This document shows, in pieces, positions 46,946-59,465 of a DNA stretch of 64,000 nucleotides. The stretch comes from Tetradesmus obliquus (lineage: Eukaryota > Chlorophyta > Chlorophyceae > Sphaeropleales > Scenedesmaceae), in contig CP126192.1 in NCBI GenBank assembly GCA_030272155.1, positions 6,544,501 through 6,608,500 on the forward strand, written 5' to 3'. Each line of letters starts with the position of its first letter. Position 1 is the first letter of the stretch. Both the position numbers and the translations under genes were made by a program. Below the pieces are notes generated by a model, which saw nothing but the letters and a program-made list of their open reading frames with translations, did no database searches and was not told the DNA's origin.

Positions 46946-49076
46946 CCATGATCTGGCGTCTGAGCGTCTGGTCCAAGGTTTTGAATGCTTTTTGTGCTCA
47001 TCGGACTGCTGGTTGCACATTCTGTTGGCATGCTTGAGTACCGTATACTCATGATCTAGTGACGTTGCTGTTGCTGCTGCTGCTGCCAGACTATGGTGCC
47101 CTCTTTAGTTCCCCTGGTGTGTGCTTGTGCCTGGATGGCAGCATTGGCAAGTGTGGCCAGGAGCGTGTAGTTGATGCTGCAGCACTAGCGCTTCAGTACT
47201 GAAGAATCTGGATGGGGACTGTCCAGAGGCTACTTGCACTCACATGATCAGAACAGTTGCATGTGGCTTGTCACAATGCAGGTGATGGTTGCTGTTACCT
47301 CTGCAGTCACGGCTGCACACTGCTAGCTGGTGCCTGCTATCTTTGCGGATGTTGCTGCCTACGTTTGAACATAGAGTGTATGGCTTGAATCGAGTCTGCA
47401 TAGTGCAAACAGTGCAACAGGCTGGACGGACTCATTTGCTTGCAGCATATTGCATTACCAAATGCAGCATGACGCGTTTCACCTGGCCAGAGGGAGCTTG
47501 ACGTGACCTGCATAGATACCTGGGCTGCGGCGTGATTTTGGCAGCAGCAGCACTCACGCATGGATCAGACATAGCCGCCATCAGTTCGGCAGTTGCCTGT
47601 GGAGGCAGCTATGACATCCTCTGCGACGCTGCTGAGCAAACTTGTGTGATGAGTGTTGCTGAGTTGCTTCGGTGGCACTGCACATTGCATGCCCTGCAAC
47701 CCCTTCCAACCCAAGACTGTATGACAGAGCTGTTGTCTGGTTGTTGGTTCTTGTGTGAGGATGCGGCTGTGCGACTGGTTCTGACCGTCTTACAGCTGTC
47801 ATTATTAGCGTGTTATGCCCCGTGTCCCACTGGAGTGGATTAAGGAGGCGGCACTGAACACTATGCAACCGTTCTTTTACCTCACTACTGTGTGGCTTGC
47901 ACTGCTGGCGCAGTGCAATGCCAACTGGAGTAGATCTCAGCTGCGATTGTAACTGCGTGCACGCAGTTACGTGACCTGCTGTTGACAGTCTCACTGTGTT
48001 GCTCTTGGGTCTGGCAGCTGCACTGCCAGCTGCACCCTTGCGGGCTGCTTGCTGGCATGGTGCCTGTGGTGACGTATACGCATATGTACGTACATCTACT
48101 GCTCTGCAGTTTCTGTTGACAGTGTCATTGACCCTGATCACCACCTCGATGGTGACAGGTTTTCGTTACTCATCTGCTATCACCCATGTGAGTGCCAAGG
48201 TGTCGACCTGTGCCGCTGTGGCTTGCCAGTGCTGCTGGTATTAGCCGAGCAGCATACATGACATCATCCTATCACAGTAGTGTTATATTGTAGTTGCAAC
48301 AGCTAAATATCCTGGTCAGCAGCATCTGGCTCAATGTATGGTTGGCCAAGCACTAACGGCCTGCTGTGTTTATTTGTCCGCTGGTAGCTGTGCCTGTTGT
48401 CCTGCAGCATCCGGCAGCAGTTGCAGCTGTAGCTTGCAGGGTAATGCAGCACGTGCATGCCATACAAAGCCTCTGCAGGAGGTGATGCAGTCACCCATGA
48501 GACTGCTGAGCGCTTGGGGCATTGCACCCCAGGATGCATATCGTGTTATATCTGTTGTTTAGGGGTTCTGTGGACCGTTGTTTGGCGCGTGCGCCGTGTG
48601 CTGACGTTACCTGTCACAGTTCATGCGTGTGGGGTGTCGCTGCCTGTGCAGCTTCATCACATGCCGTTCTGTTGCGTGCTGCTAGCGCAGTGTTTGAGCA
48701 CCTGACAAGCATGTACTCATGGCGACACATGCTTTCATTGTGTTGCATCTTGGGCGCAGTGGTATGTGCTGTGTCACTCTGCCGTGCAAAGGCTGTACAT
48801 GTGTCTGGCATTTTGCCGCCACCCTGCTACATATGTAGCATGGGATTGCCTCTGGGGGCTGGCGGCATGCTGTTTGAGGCAGCTGCGCAGCTGCATGAAG
48901 CACAGCACAAATGCCTTGCATAATGGCTTGTGAATGCATGCAGCCGCTCCTTGCCGTGGCACTTGTGTGGTATGTTATTACAGGAGCAGCTGAATGGAAG
49001 CTTTCGTGCGACATGCGGTTACGCAAGGCAAACATACTCATGCCTAATACTTGCATGCTTGTAGCGAAATTACGAT
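46946..49076 (+). other. GT-rich non-coding stretch, likely long 3' UTR or spacer of MBOAT
   Basis: No frame here has gene-like content. The plus strand is visibly rich in GTTG/TGTG. The first plausible plus-strand TGTAA signals come only at 49077 and 49087. It may be an unusually long 3' UTR or an unannotated non-coding transcript. Confidence 0.4.
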
Positions 49077-49091
49077 TGTAACAGACTGTAA
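49077..49091 (+). terminator. Tandem putative polyadenylation signals TGTAA
   Basis: Two TGTAA pentamers ten bases apart (49077-49081 and 49087-49091) sit exactly where strand composition changes from GT-rich to CA-rich. Confidence 0.45.
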
Positions 49092-51092
49092 CGCTACATG
49101 CTGGTCATTGTTCATATTGCAATTACTTGAAGTACTGTCGCGCAGCTCGCCAACCAACGCCTCAAAAAGCACAGACGCCAGCCAGCATCCAACCCCCGCA
49201 GGTAACAAGTCTCCATCGCTGCAATCAACAACAGCTCAACAACAGCAAAGCTGACATCAGCTCAACTAGCTGCTTGGCAACCGATCCATGAAAGTCGCAA
49301 ACATGTTGACCTTTATACAAAGGCAAGACAGGCGTGGCACACAGCACAGAGACAGTGCGCTGCATAACTAGTTGCCTACCAAATCAGCACCAGCTGCCGA
49401 ACCGTCCACATTCTGCTGTGTAAAACACCACTCAGTGGCACTATAACGCCTCCACCCAAACAGCATAACGTTTCACAGTGCCTTCATTGATTCTACCATC
49501 ATGCTGAAAATCCAACACACAACTCCTCACGAACAACACAGGGTCTGAAACTGTCTACAAATCAATCAACACACACCCCGCACACCACACGAAACCAGCA
49601 TAAATTGGCCATGCGCCCTATTGGCGGCTCCTTGCAGAATAGTCCTTGCAGACTTTTTGATTCATGCAGGCCTGCGCCTCCCTTTCATTGATAGGACAGG
49701 GGCAATCAAAGCCGCAAGCTGGCCACAATTGTGCTCTTGTAACAATCAGATTCACTTGTGTAGGGTTGATGATACACAGTGCATCAAGTGCAGTTGCCAG
49801 CGCCTGCACACACATGCTGCCAGTGCAAGCATGCAGCATACGCAGCTGTGGGCTGGACAGCTGAAGTGCTGATGCATATTGCAGTACATGCACATGCAGC
49901 TGGCAATGCCACAACTGTACGGTCCTAGTGCTGATGTGACATCACTGTCTGCAGCAACCACATACTGCTGCATATCTAGACAGCCATTGCCTCCTGACCA
50001 TTAGGTGACAGCTGGAACCTAGCTACTCCTTACCCTGCATATGAGGTGCATGTACACCAGTACTATGGTCCAATAAACAACCCATGCTAATGTCATCATC
50101 AAACGTACACAAATGAACAATGTGACAGACTGTGAAGTACCTAGCAACGTAGCACACACACCTGTGCTGTCAACCGTACGTGGTGACCTGCAAACCCTAC
50201 TCCAACGCACCCTTACAAGCCTACAGTGTACAGCTACTTAAAGCGACATTGCTAGAAGCCAAAACCACCACAACTCACCCTCACACGCTTTCTGCACTGC
50301 ACAAACACAGACACAACCGCAGCCCTCAACATCACGCCACACTTGCAAGATCGCGACCATGACCACTACCACCGTCACTAACATGCCGTACAGAGTCAAC
50401 GCACACACAGTGAACATTTCCACAAGGAGATTCACAAACACTCGCAGGTTCCATCCAATACACACAGCATGCTCTCAGAGCACGCACCACACGCACTCAG
50501 TTGTCAACCAATTGGCTAGCACTGCAACGTCTTGGGCCAGCAGCTTTTGCTCAAGTTGACCCCAAAGCTGCGAGTTCAAACACATTCCACAACTGTGACT
50601 GACAGAACTCAAGCACACAAGCTGCCAGGCAATACTGCCTGGGGCACTCATTCACACAAAAGAGCGACAGCACACGGCGCAGCTGCAAACTCCTCTGAAC
50701 TCAATATGCGCTGCCATCAGGCAGTACAGCAGTTGAGTTGAACACTGGACTCCAATAGCAGAAAAAATACTGCATCTCTAACTGATCATGCCAGGGGCTG
50801 CTGCAGCACATGTCACTTAAGTACACACATAGCACTACAAGCACTCACTCTTCATTGTGAAGCAGCCGCTCACTGCTCAACAAAAGCAACGTATAACAGC
50901 AGCTGCTAGCGCTCCCCGACACCGCAAAACAACAAAACATCACTACAGCAGCTGTGGCTGCCCTCCTTACGCCATGTACCGCTTCAGCACCCGGTGGTGG
51001 CAGCAGCTGCTAACCCTTATCAGCACTGTGGCACAACAAATTATCACATAGTCCACCGCCGCCAGCACTTTGTGTTAACACGTAACGTAACG
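49092..51092 (-). other. CA-rich non-coding stretch, likely 3' flank of the BTB gene
   Basis: The plus strand is rich in ACA/CAC, so the minus strand has the GT-rich look of the sense strand. A TTACA at 50213-50217 could be the BTB gene's polyadenylation signal. I see no gene. Confidence 0.4.
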
Positions 51093-52193
51093 TTACGCCA
51101 TGTAGCGCTTCAGCAGCTGGTCACCCGAGTACACAGAAAAGCTCCCAGCCTCAAACACAACCGCAGCAACCTCAGTGCCGCGAAACAGCGCCAGGTACCA
51201 GCACCACTGCCGGAAGGTCGGCAGGTCAAAGTAACAGCCGCGCACATCCGCGCCGTTGACTTTCAGCAGCAGCCTGTTGGTCGGACCCAGCTCCACAACT
51301 AGCTGCACCAGGTCCCCAGGCTGCCACAGCAGCAGCGGGTCTGTGGGACGCTCAGCGCTGCTGCTGCTGCTGTTGGTGGGTGATGGTGGGGTTGTTGCAG
51401 TGGAAGGCTGGGAGGCATCTGCAGCAGCGATGTCCACCTGTCGCCAGCCAAAGCTTGGAATCTGAGCGGCACAAGTGATTCATCATGATTAGACAAGCAG
51501 GCAGGCAGTGTGGCGGCAGCCCGTGTGAGTATCTTGTGCCGCACAAAGCATCTGCTCCACAGCTAATGAGCTGAGCATGAAAACAACCAGCACACAGTCT
51601 AGCACCAGCACACATCAACAATGCTTTCCAGCAGGTCTAAACAGAGCAGCGATCAAGCCTCAACACACGCCCACGCCCTGCGGACCTGTAGCTAGCTGCC
51701 GCTCTGCTGCTGCATCTGTTTGGATAGCCATAAATCCACAACCCTGCTGCTGCTGCTGCTGAGGCTGCTCGTTCCTGCCCTCACCTGCATACCACGCTGG
51801 TCGGTGTGTGTGCTGCTTGTCACGCCAACAAACACGTTGTCGAGCGAGGCGCTGCTGCGCACCACCAGCGACAGCACCATCAGCTGCCTGCTGCTGCTGG
51901 TGCTGACAAACGCATCAAAGCCAGGCAATGCACCCCAAGCATCAGCAGCAGGGCCGCCAGCACTGCCTGCTGCTGCGCTGCCCCAGGTGCCTTGTCTTCT
52001 TGGATCACTGCTGCTGCCAGCATTGCTGCTATTGAGGCCCTGGCTAGATGTGACTTGAAGGTCAGATTCTGGCAGGACTGTCACCCTCAGGGAAGTTGCA
52101 GCTGGCGGTGCCCCATCCTGAGCAGCAGTAGGCCTTGATGTGTTCAGGTAAAAGTACTGCATCAGCGGCTCTGCATGCACAGGTAGCGGCAAG

Positions 52194-52239
<46 letters not shown>

Positions 52240-54691
52240 TGCTGCTGCTGGAGTGCCTGCCGCCCATGCCAGCTGCAGCAGCAGCAGCAGCACCTGCATT
52301 GGACGGTGCCATTGCTCCACCACTGGCTGATCTTGTACTGTGTGGCTTGCTGCTTCCAAGCTTGATGCCCACAGTGGACTTTTCATGTGCCTTGCTTGCT
52401 GCTGTGAGGCCAGCTGGAGGCACCTCGGGCAGCTGTGGCCGCACCAGCTGCTGCTGCTGCCGCCACTGGTGCTGCTGCGGCTGCGAGCAGTAGCTGCTGC
52501 TGCTGCTGCTGCTGCTGGAGCTGGCAGCAGGCCGGCTGGCGTAAGGGGAGCCAATGGGCCTGTAGTGCAATGCATTGGAGGAAGGCAAGCAGGAGCACAG
52601 CTGTCACATGACGTTACAGCTTTCATGTCACTTGCTATCGCAGCATGTACAGCCATTGCATGGCATGTGACTGGATGGGTGGTGTTGCTGCAGAAGTCTG
52701 GCATACCAAGAACAGCAGAGCACCAGAACATCCCAGCTTTTAATTACTCTGGCACACCCTGTAACCTTGCACAACAGCACAACATCGCGGCACTGTGGCA
52801 TCAAAAAACAAAGCCAAGCCCTCAGCGCAAAATATTTATTTATTCACTCGCATGCACACCTGTAACACCCTCCTGCAGTGCTGCTGCTGCTGCTGGTGGT
52901 GGTGGTGCCTGCCGCTGCTGCTGCGATGGCTGCTCCTCGTGCTGCTGCTGCCGTGATTGCTCCCTCCTCTATGCGCAGGCCTAGGTGCGTTGCAAGGGAC
53001 CTGAAAGCCCCCGCATCACTAGGGGGGATGGGAGGCAGCAGCACACCCGAGGGGCAACCTGTGCAACAAAATAACAACATAAGACGTCATAAGTCAGCAA
53101 TTAATAAAGCACAACATGTGTTGAAGGCCAGCAGTAGGGCCAGAGCAAACCAGAACTGTTACTGCCGGGGCGAGCGCCTCAGCGGCTTAACACATATATC
53201 AGTCACTATCCTCACTCTCTGATCGGACATATCTCTCTGTGTTTATCTTAACACATTCGTCTGCCATGCATACACACACGCACCTCCTGTCACTTTGAGC
53301 TCCCGAAGGTAGCGCAGCACCAGGGCAAAAGCTGCAGGGTCGTAGTCAAAGAACACGCGCCCCGCCTGGTCAACGGCCAGGTGCTGGGCGTTGACCGGGT
53401 CAAACAGCAGGCCCAGCAGGCTGCCAGGGACCTGCGCACAAGCATAATAAGTTTGACTATAATGTAGATTGGCGACAAGTGCTTGTGGGAAACAGGGCGA
53501 CATCAGCTAGAGTCAGGACACAGGGCTTTGTCGGTCCCACTCACTGCGCTGCTTGTGCTTTTTGATGCACTCATGCAGTGTAGCAGCTGCCGGGTATCTT
53601 GATCAGTGCGCCGCTGCATTGCAGGAGGTCCCTCCTGACACGCTCATGCACTCATGATGCTTCCGTGCCGTGGCAGCCTAGGAAACACACCCTGCACCGC
53701 CACCACCAGCAGCAGCAGCAGCATGGTCCCACATCCGCACCTGCCTCAGCGTGCTCCTACTGGCCACCATGACTGCTCCACCAATGTTCAGCTCAATGAT
53801 GTCAGCATCAGAGGGATGAGGCTCGGTGAGCAGCACCCGCTGCCGCCGCAGCCAGGTGCGGTGCGCTGCGAGCGTTACGGCGCTGCCACCAGCGTCACTG
53901 CTGCCGCTGCTGTTGCTGCCGGTGTGCGCTCTGAGAGGCAGCACACCTGCAGGACGGAGGTACGCAGTGTGATTTGCGATTGCGTAAAAGTGCAGCTGTT
54001 TGCACCTTCAGCACTATCATGCTGATGGTGATGATTCAACCAGGTTCAACCAGGTTCAAAAAAGTCCTTGAACAAGCATGTAAACATGTGCCACTGCTGG
54101 CATGTGCTTCCTTATCTGCAGCACATAGTTGATGCTGAGTCAAGCCCAGTGCCGACTATTCCACGCTGCTTACCCTGCAAGGAGCGTGGCTTTGCACTGC
54201 TGTTGCTCCACGCAAGCCAACGCGCACAGCCTGCTGCACCAGATGCTGCTGCTGCTGGGCGTGAACATCTGCTCGTGCTGACCCCAGCAGAGCTGAGAGT
54301 CGTCATATTGAAAAGAGAAGGGGTCCTGCACGCAAGTGTGCAAGACAACTGTATCAAGCTGTGAGTTCTCAGCTGGCAAGATGATGAAGCAGCAGGACCA
54401 GCGGCAGCAGCAACGAGATCCACAGCATTTACGTTTATGCAGCACGTAGAATCCACGCTGTGTATTATAGCCCTGCCAAGCAGGTGTACACGTTGGGCAA
54501 CGCTAGGCAGAGAGCATATGCACAACCAAGCCAGCTCGATTCGCACCTTTCCCTTGACCCCCGCCGCTGATGTTCACCGCGTAAGCTTCCGACACCACAG
54601 GAGTAAGCGCGCGTGCGAGCAACACTGCAGATCTGGCGGAATAGTACACTTCCGGGGTGCCAACGAGAACTGCCACAACCCCTGACAACAT
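51093..54691 (-). CDS. BTB/T1 (KCTD-like) domain protein with C-terminal SPRY-like region
   Basis: Six exons join exactly to 613 aa: 54547-54691, 53741-53946, 53284-53431, 52860-53058, 51785-52559, 51093-51461. Start is the first ATG in frame. A BTB/potassium-channel-tetramerisation fold spans ~95-190: IIELNIGGAVMVASRSTLRQ, SLLGLLFDP, VFFDYDPAAFALVLRYLREL, then FRSLATHLGLRIEEG. A long S/Q/A-rich linker follows. The C-terminal ~150 residues (QYFYLN; FGWRQVD; PGDLVQLVVELGPTNRLLLK; VNGADVRGCYF) look like a SPRY/concanavalin-type beta sandwich; this second call is weaker. KCTD-type BTB proteins often act as oligomeric adaptors, many for cullin-3 ligases. No exon copies were seen in its introns. 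Confidence 0.84.
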
Positions 54692-55462
54692 GGACGCCTA
54701 CGCAAGCACTTATAACATCAAAAACGTGCTCTTGTATGCACACGTACTGAGACTTGCCGGCTACGTGATGTGCGGCAAAGGATAAAAGGCGCTTGACCGT
54801 CAGTGCAGTAGGGTTGCAGCGTTAAGCATGTGCCGCACGGGCTGGCCAAGCGTACACGCCATAAGTGCTATATGTCATTTATATTGCAGTAGTCGACTAC
54901 TTTGAACAAGCAGCGCCTCCTGTTACTCTGCAGCCAACCTTGGCATGCCCGGACCGGTGGTCTCAAGGTCAAACAACTGGTGTGCTTCAAAACACCATGA
55001 AGAGAACGAAGCCACTCCCTTACATCTACGAACCATTCAGAGCATGAAATTCCAAGCCCAACCACAAGATGTCACCAGCTATTGTACAGGTCCACATCAC
55101 ACCACTGGTGGGCCACCACCTTGCCAAGTCGCTACTGCAGCAACCTGCCGCTGTGGCTAAACATTGAACAACAGGATTGAGGTCTGTGCAACCTATCGCA
55201 TGAAGTCAGAAAATGGGGCCTAGCACTGCTTGGGTCTCGTGCTACGGTTGGACTGGTGGCTGACCATTTAGGTCAGCCCGCACAAACACAGGGTGTTTTG
55301 CTGCATCAACGCAGGGCAGCTATGCAGCAGCATGTCAGACTCAGACCAGTAGCCCCTGCACACCATAGACCGCCACTTCAATGCGGACAGCTATCCGCCA
55401 CCGCTCATGCTAACCACACAGCACGCACACAACCCCGTCACTGTTCAGCAGGCATCGTGGCG
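54692..55462. other. Intergenic region between two minus-strand genes
   Basis: It should hold the BTB promoter and the 3' flank of the upstream gene. A TTACA at 55020-55024 is a candidate polyadenylation signal for the latter. Nothing else is visible. Confidence 0.4.
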
Positions 55463-57159
55463 TCAGTCATTTGCATCCAGCAAGCCCAGCCCCACCACCA
55501 GGCGCTGCCATGCTGCTGGGTTGTTGTGCAGCGGGCAGTTCACACAGCAGCGGCTCGGATAGGCTGGATCTGTAGGTGGCGTCTTGTGGCCGCAGCTGCA
55601 CAGAGTAGGCAGCGCCAGCCTCCATTCCTGCATGCCGCAAACACAAGTGCGCATCAGTACACATGCAAGAGCATCTGCTCACTGGCGATACACTGGGTAC
55701 ATCATCCTGCAGGCTCAACACGCCACACAGTTTGCCAGACTGGAGCTGCATTGCGCTGCCAACATCAGCAGCAATTCACTAGCAAAATATGAGCAGCACA
55801 CCGACAGAACCCCACATGCAGCAGTCACACACCTGGCGGCAGCTGCCCTTCAGCTTAGCTGCAGAGCCAGCGCTGCTGCTGCTGCCAGCTGCCTGCACGG
55901 ATGCCTTGCCAGGCGTGCGCTTGCTGCTGCTGTCCTGCTGCTGGTGGCCGCGCTTGCTATCTGTTAGCCCCTGCCACGGCGGCCTGGCTGCCAGCAGCTG
56001 CGCCTTTGTAATGTGCTGGCTTGGCATCTGTTGCTGCTGCTGCTGCAGAGATGCTGGCGGCTGTGCTGTCATTGCCTGCGATGGCGTGCCCCTGTGGAAT
56101 GCATCAGCAGCGATTGGTTTGTCAGAGGCCGGTGGTAAAAAAAGTGCTTGTTTTGGGGGCGCAGGTTGTTGGCAACAGACAGGTAGGCACATGGAAGCAG
56201 TCTGTGCAGCTGGTCTGCAGTATCACATTCAACACCTGTCACATGCTGCGCAGCCCGACTCACATTGGTTTCACCACTAGCGGCTTGGTTAACTGTGCCG
56301 TTGGTGGCACGGGCCGCCAGTGCGGTGCTTCAGCAGTAAGCCGCTGCTGACAGCTGCTTGCTGCTGCTCCTGCACTTGCTGGGCCCTTCACACAGCTGAG
56401 AATCAGCCCTGTGCCAGCAGCACTGTAAGCACCCATGCTACCTGCTGCCTGCAGCGCACCTGGTGCCACTGCTTGAATGTTTTGCTGGGCTGATGTGCAT
56501 TGCTCAGTGCAGGCACTCTTTGGTGCTGCTGCCAAACCGCACAGTGCATCAGCAGCAGGGCATGCGTACGCCAGCAGTCTGCTTCTGGCTTGGCAGATGC
56601 TGCTGACCTTTGCTGGTGACTGTGCCACAGTGGATGCTGTTCTGTTCTCTGGTGCAGCTGGTGACTGTGCCACAGTGGATGCTGTTCTGTTCTCTGGTGC
56701 ATCTGACATTGCCCATGCTGCTGCTGCTGATGATGATGTCTGAGCTGGCAGCTGCCGATGGCCTGACACCGCCTGTCCTTCAGCAGCACCAGGTGCTTGC
56801 TGCTGCTGCTGCTGCTGTTGCTGCTGCTGCACCTGGCCTGCATGCTCCGTACATGTAGCAGTGCTGCTTCTGTACTGGGTTGCTGCTGCGTATGGTTGCT
56901 GGGCAGCTGGCTCATTGATCAGCACTACTGGTGCTTGCTCTGCTGCTGCTGCTGCTACTGTGGCTGCTGCCTCCACTGCTGGCAGCTGTATCGCTGTTTC
57001 TGTCATGCGCTTGCTGGCTGCACCGCTGCCTGTTTCTGCTGCGGTTTCAGCACTGGGTATGATATCCTCAGCATTAACTGCAATTTGTGAAGGCACTGCT
57101 GCCACTGGCACAGACTCCTCTCCACGCGACATCATTGCCACAGGAGAGGTCGCGTCTCC

Positions 57160-57198
<39 letters not shown>

Positions 57199-58298
57199 GG
57201 CTGCGGGTGGTACATGCCGCTGCACGAGAGGCAGCTTACTACAGCCGTTCAGCTGTGAATGCTGCGGCTGGCTGCTGCTAGCCGCTGCATGACCAGGTGA
57301 AGCTGCTCCTGCTACCGATTTGCGCAACAGCTCTGCATTCCTGCGCTCCACTTCTGCTGCAAAGTCCCTGGCTGCCTTGGCACGTGCTTTGATGGTATCC
57401 AGCTGCAGCGGGAAAAACAGCACGCACCACCAGCATAAGCAAGATATCTACACAGCTGTGACAGCATGGTTTTTGCCGGCACTGACAGCTAGCGCTGATG
57501 CCTGCATAGCTACCACAACCAGCCTGGGGACTAGGGCTATACACCAGACTACAGCATATGGTACTTGTCATAATTGAAATTGAACACCAACTCAAAGTGT
57601 TGCTTGATAGCACTTCAGCGCACCTGCTGGCAGGGCTGCAGCTTCTGCTCCCTGACCATCTTGGCTGCAGCAGCTGCCCTGGCAGCAGCCTTGGCCCGCT
57701 GCGCCTCGCTGTCTGCATGCTTGCGCTCACACTCTGCGGCAATGTCACTCTCCTGCAAGCAACAAATTCATGTTTGTTGATGCCTCAAATGCCTGGGGCA
57801 GGCCTTGTAAGTTAGCACACACAACGCATGCAAACTCCCTGCTGGCAAACCCTGCTCCAACACTGACGTGGTGCATTAACACGGACAGCGGCCGAGTCGG
57901 TGCTTTGCATTGCGCACTACCCTCAAAACACTGCTGCAGATAAGGGTGTACGTGCACCAAACACATAATCTGCAACTTACCGTCTTCACATCCACAAATG
58001 CAGGGATGGGCAGGCGGCCCTCACCCCAACCATGCTTCTGCAAGCACAGTCAAAACAGAGCGAAGCAGAGCTAGTTGGCACAATGTTGAAGACACACAGT
58101 TGTACACAGTGCAGTGACATTGGGTTCACTTGAATTTGCTGCACTAGCTAGGTTGCAGCTACCTGCAAGCCAAAGCTGTCCGCCTGCAGTCAACAGTGCA
58201 ACTACATCACGTACCTCGACTTTCACGCGTAGGATGCCAACAGGCTTGTGACACTCTGCTGTTCTGGTGCATGGCGGAATAGCCAACTCCGGCGGTTC
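55463..58298 (-). CDS. Coiled-coil, Ala/Gln-rich protein with C-terminal Cys motif (5' exons uncertain)
   Basis: Six exons join in phase over 611 codons: 58215-58298, 57981-58037, 57624-57752, 56264-57402, 55833-56091, 55463-55627. Exons read EPPELAIPPCTRTAECHKP, KHGWGEGRLPIPAFVDVKT and a charged helix (ECERKHADSEAQRAKAAARA), then a ~380-residue A/Q/S-rich region. That region contains a tandem 13-residue repeat (APENRTASTVAQS twice). The C-terminal exon has LCSCGHKT..., SRCCVNCPLHNNPAAWQRLV, a compact Cys motif. It faintly recalls the C-terminal motif of the centriolar protein CCDC15, but I rely on memory and would not transfer a function. Upstream exons probably exist at ~58.5-58.63 kb (RRFGGDSSADTISPSVL) and ~58.95-59.09 kb (VILDDIGAEAGAAHANLRFS), but the joins are not phase-clean. 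Confidence 0.6.
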
Positions 58299-59164
58299 CT
58301 GCAGGGAACACAAACAACAAATCGCCATGAGGTACTAGTCACACGCAGCGCACGTGGGTTACACCAGGGCAAGCGCATTGCTCAGCTCTGTGCACATGCA
58401 AAGCGCTCAGGCTGTGCTGCACGTTGCAGCAGGTGTGTCATGGCTGTTTAACTCTGTCAGCTGAGCTGTGCATACCCCTGTAGCCAGTGTTCTGTACTTG
58501 CCTGCATTGCCCTGCGCCCCAGGTGCTGCATCCTGTCTCTGTGGTCCATGCTGCCTTTCCTGGCCTTTCACCAGCACTGATGGTGAAATCGTGTCGGCAC
58601 TGCTGTCACCGCCGAAGCGCCTCACTTCTACAAGACGAACATATTCATCGATACATGGTCATCTATTGAACTATCGTCATGTGCGGGCAGACATGAGATG
58701 TCGTGAAGCTGACGTGATTTGTGTATGGACACGCAATGTCTTTCACACTAATTGCACACGCTAACCCCAAAAAGTTATTTGTTGAAATGTTGCTTGCGAT
58801 TGTACTGTCACTGAGATGAGGCCTTTACCCTTTGCAGACAGGTTGCAGAGTTTGACCAGATTTGACTGAGGTTTAGGCAATAACGCCCTATGTAAAGAAA
58901 GTTGCCGAATTGCATTCATTACAAGCACAAGTATCATGCAACATAATGCGCACTCACATGGCAAGAAGTGGTCCCCCGAAAGGCCACCATGGCTGCTGAA
59001 CCTCAGATTAGCATGTGCAGCTCCTGCTTCTGCTCCTATGTCGTCTAGTATTACCTGCAATTTCAACAACGCCCTGACACCAAATACCATGATCAGTGCT
59101 GCGGCTCCATCATCATGATCATTGCATCAACAGTCAATCCATATCACGATTCAGGATTTGTGTG

Positions 59165-59169
59165 TTACA
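59165..59169 (-). terminator. Putative polyadenylation signal TGTAA (424-aa gene)
   Basis: TTACA on the plus strand lies about 300 bases beyond the stop codon at 59466. Confidence 0.4.
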
Positions 59170-59465
59170 CGACGGGAACACAGCCCGTTTTCGAGCCAAT
59201 CAACACGTGGTGCACCTGCATCTGTTGCATGCAGAAGCTGCGGTTCCATCACTTCAAGTTGCTGCATGCAGAGCCGCATGCCATGCAGTGCGCAGCACAA
59301 CTACAGCTTCAAACATCACACCTCCAGCTATGCTGGCCGATGGGCGCACACACGGGACGCACACAACACGATTGCAACTGCATTTGCTCATATGAGACTG
59401 TTCGTCTTGACAGGTACCGCGCCAGCGCATCTGCACCCAACAAGCCAGCTGCAGCTCCTGCTGGC

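Noticed and set aside
48522..48923. 133-codon plus-strand open frame
   Set aside because: It has Cys/His/Leu-rich composition typical of GT-rich spacer, no exon-like splice context and no recognisable motif.
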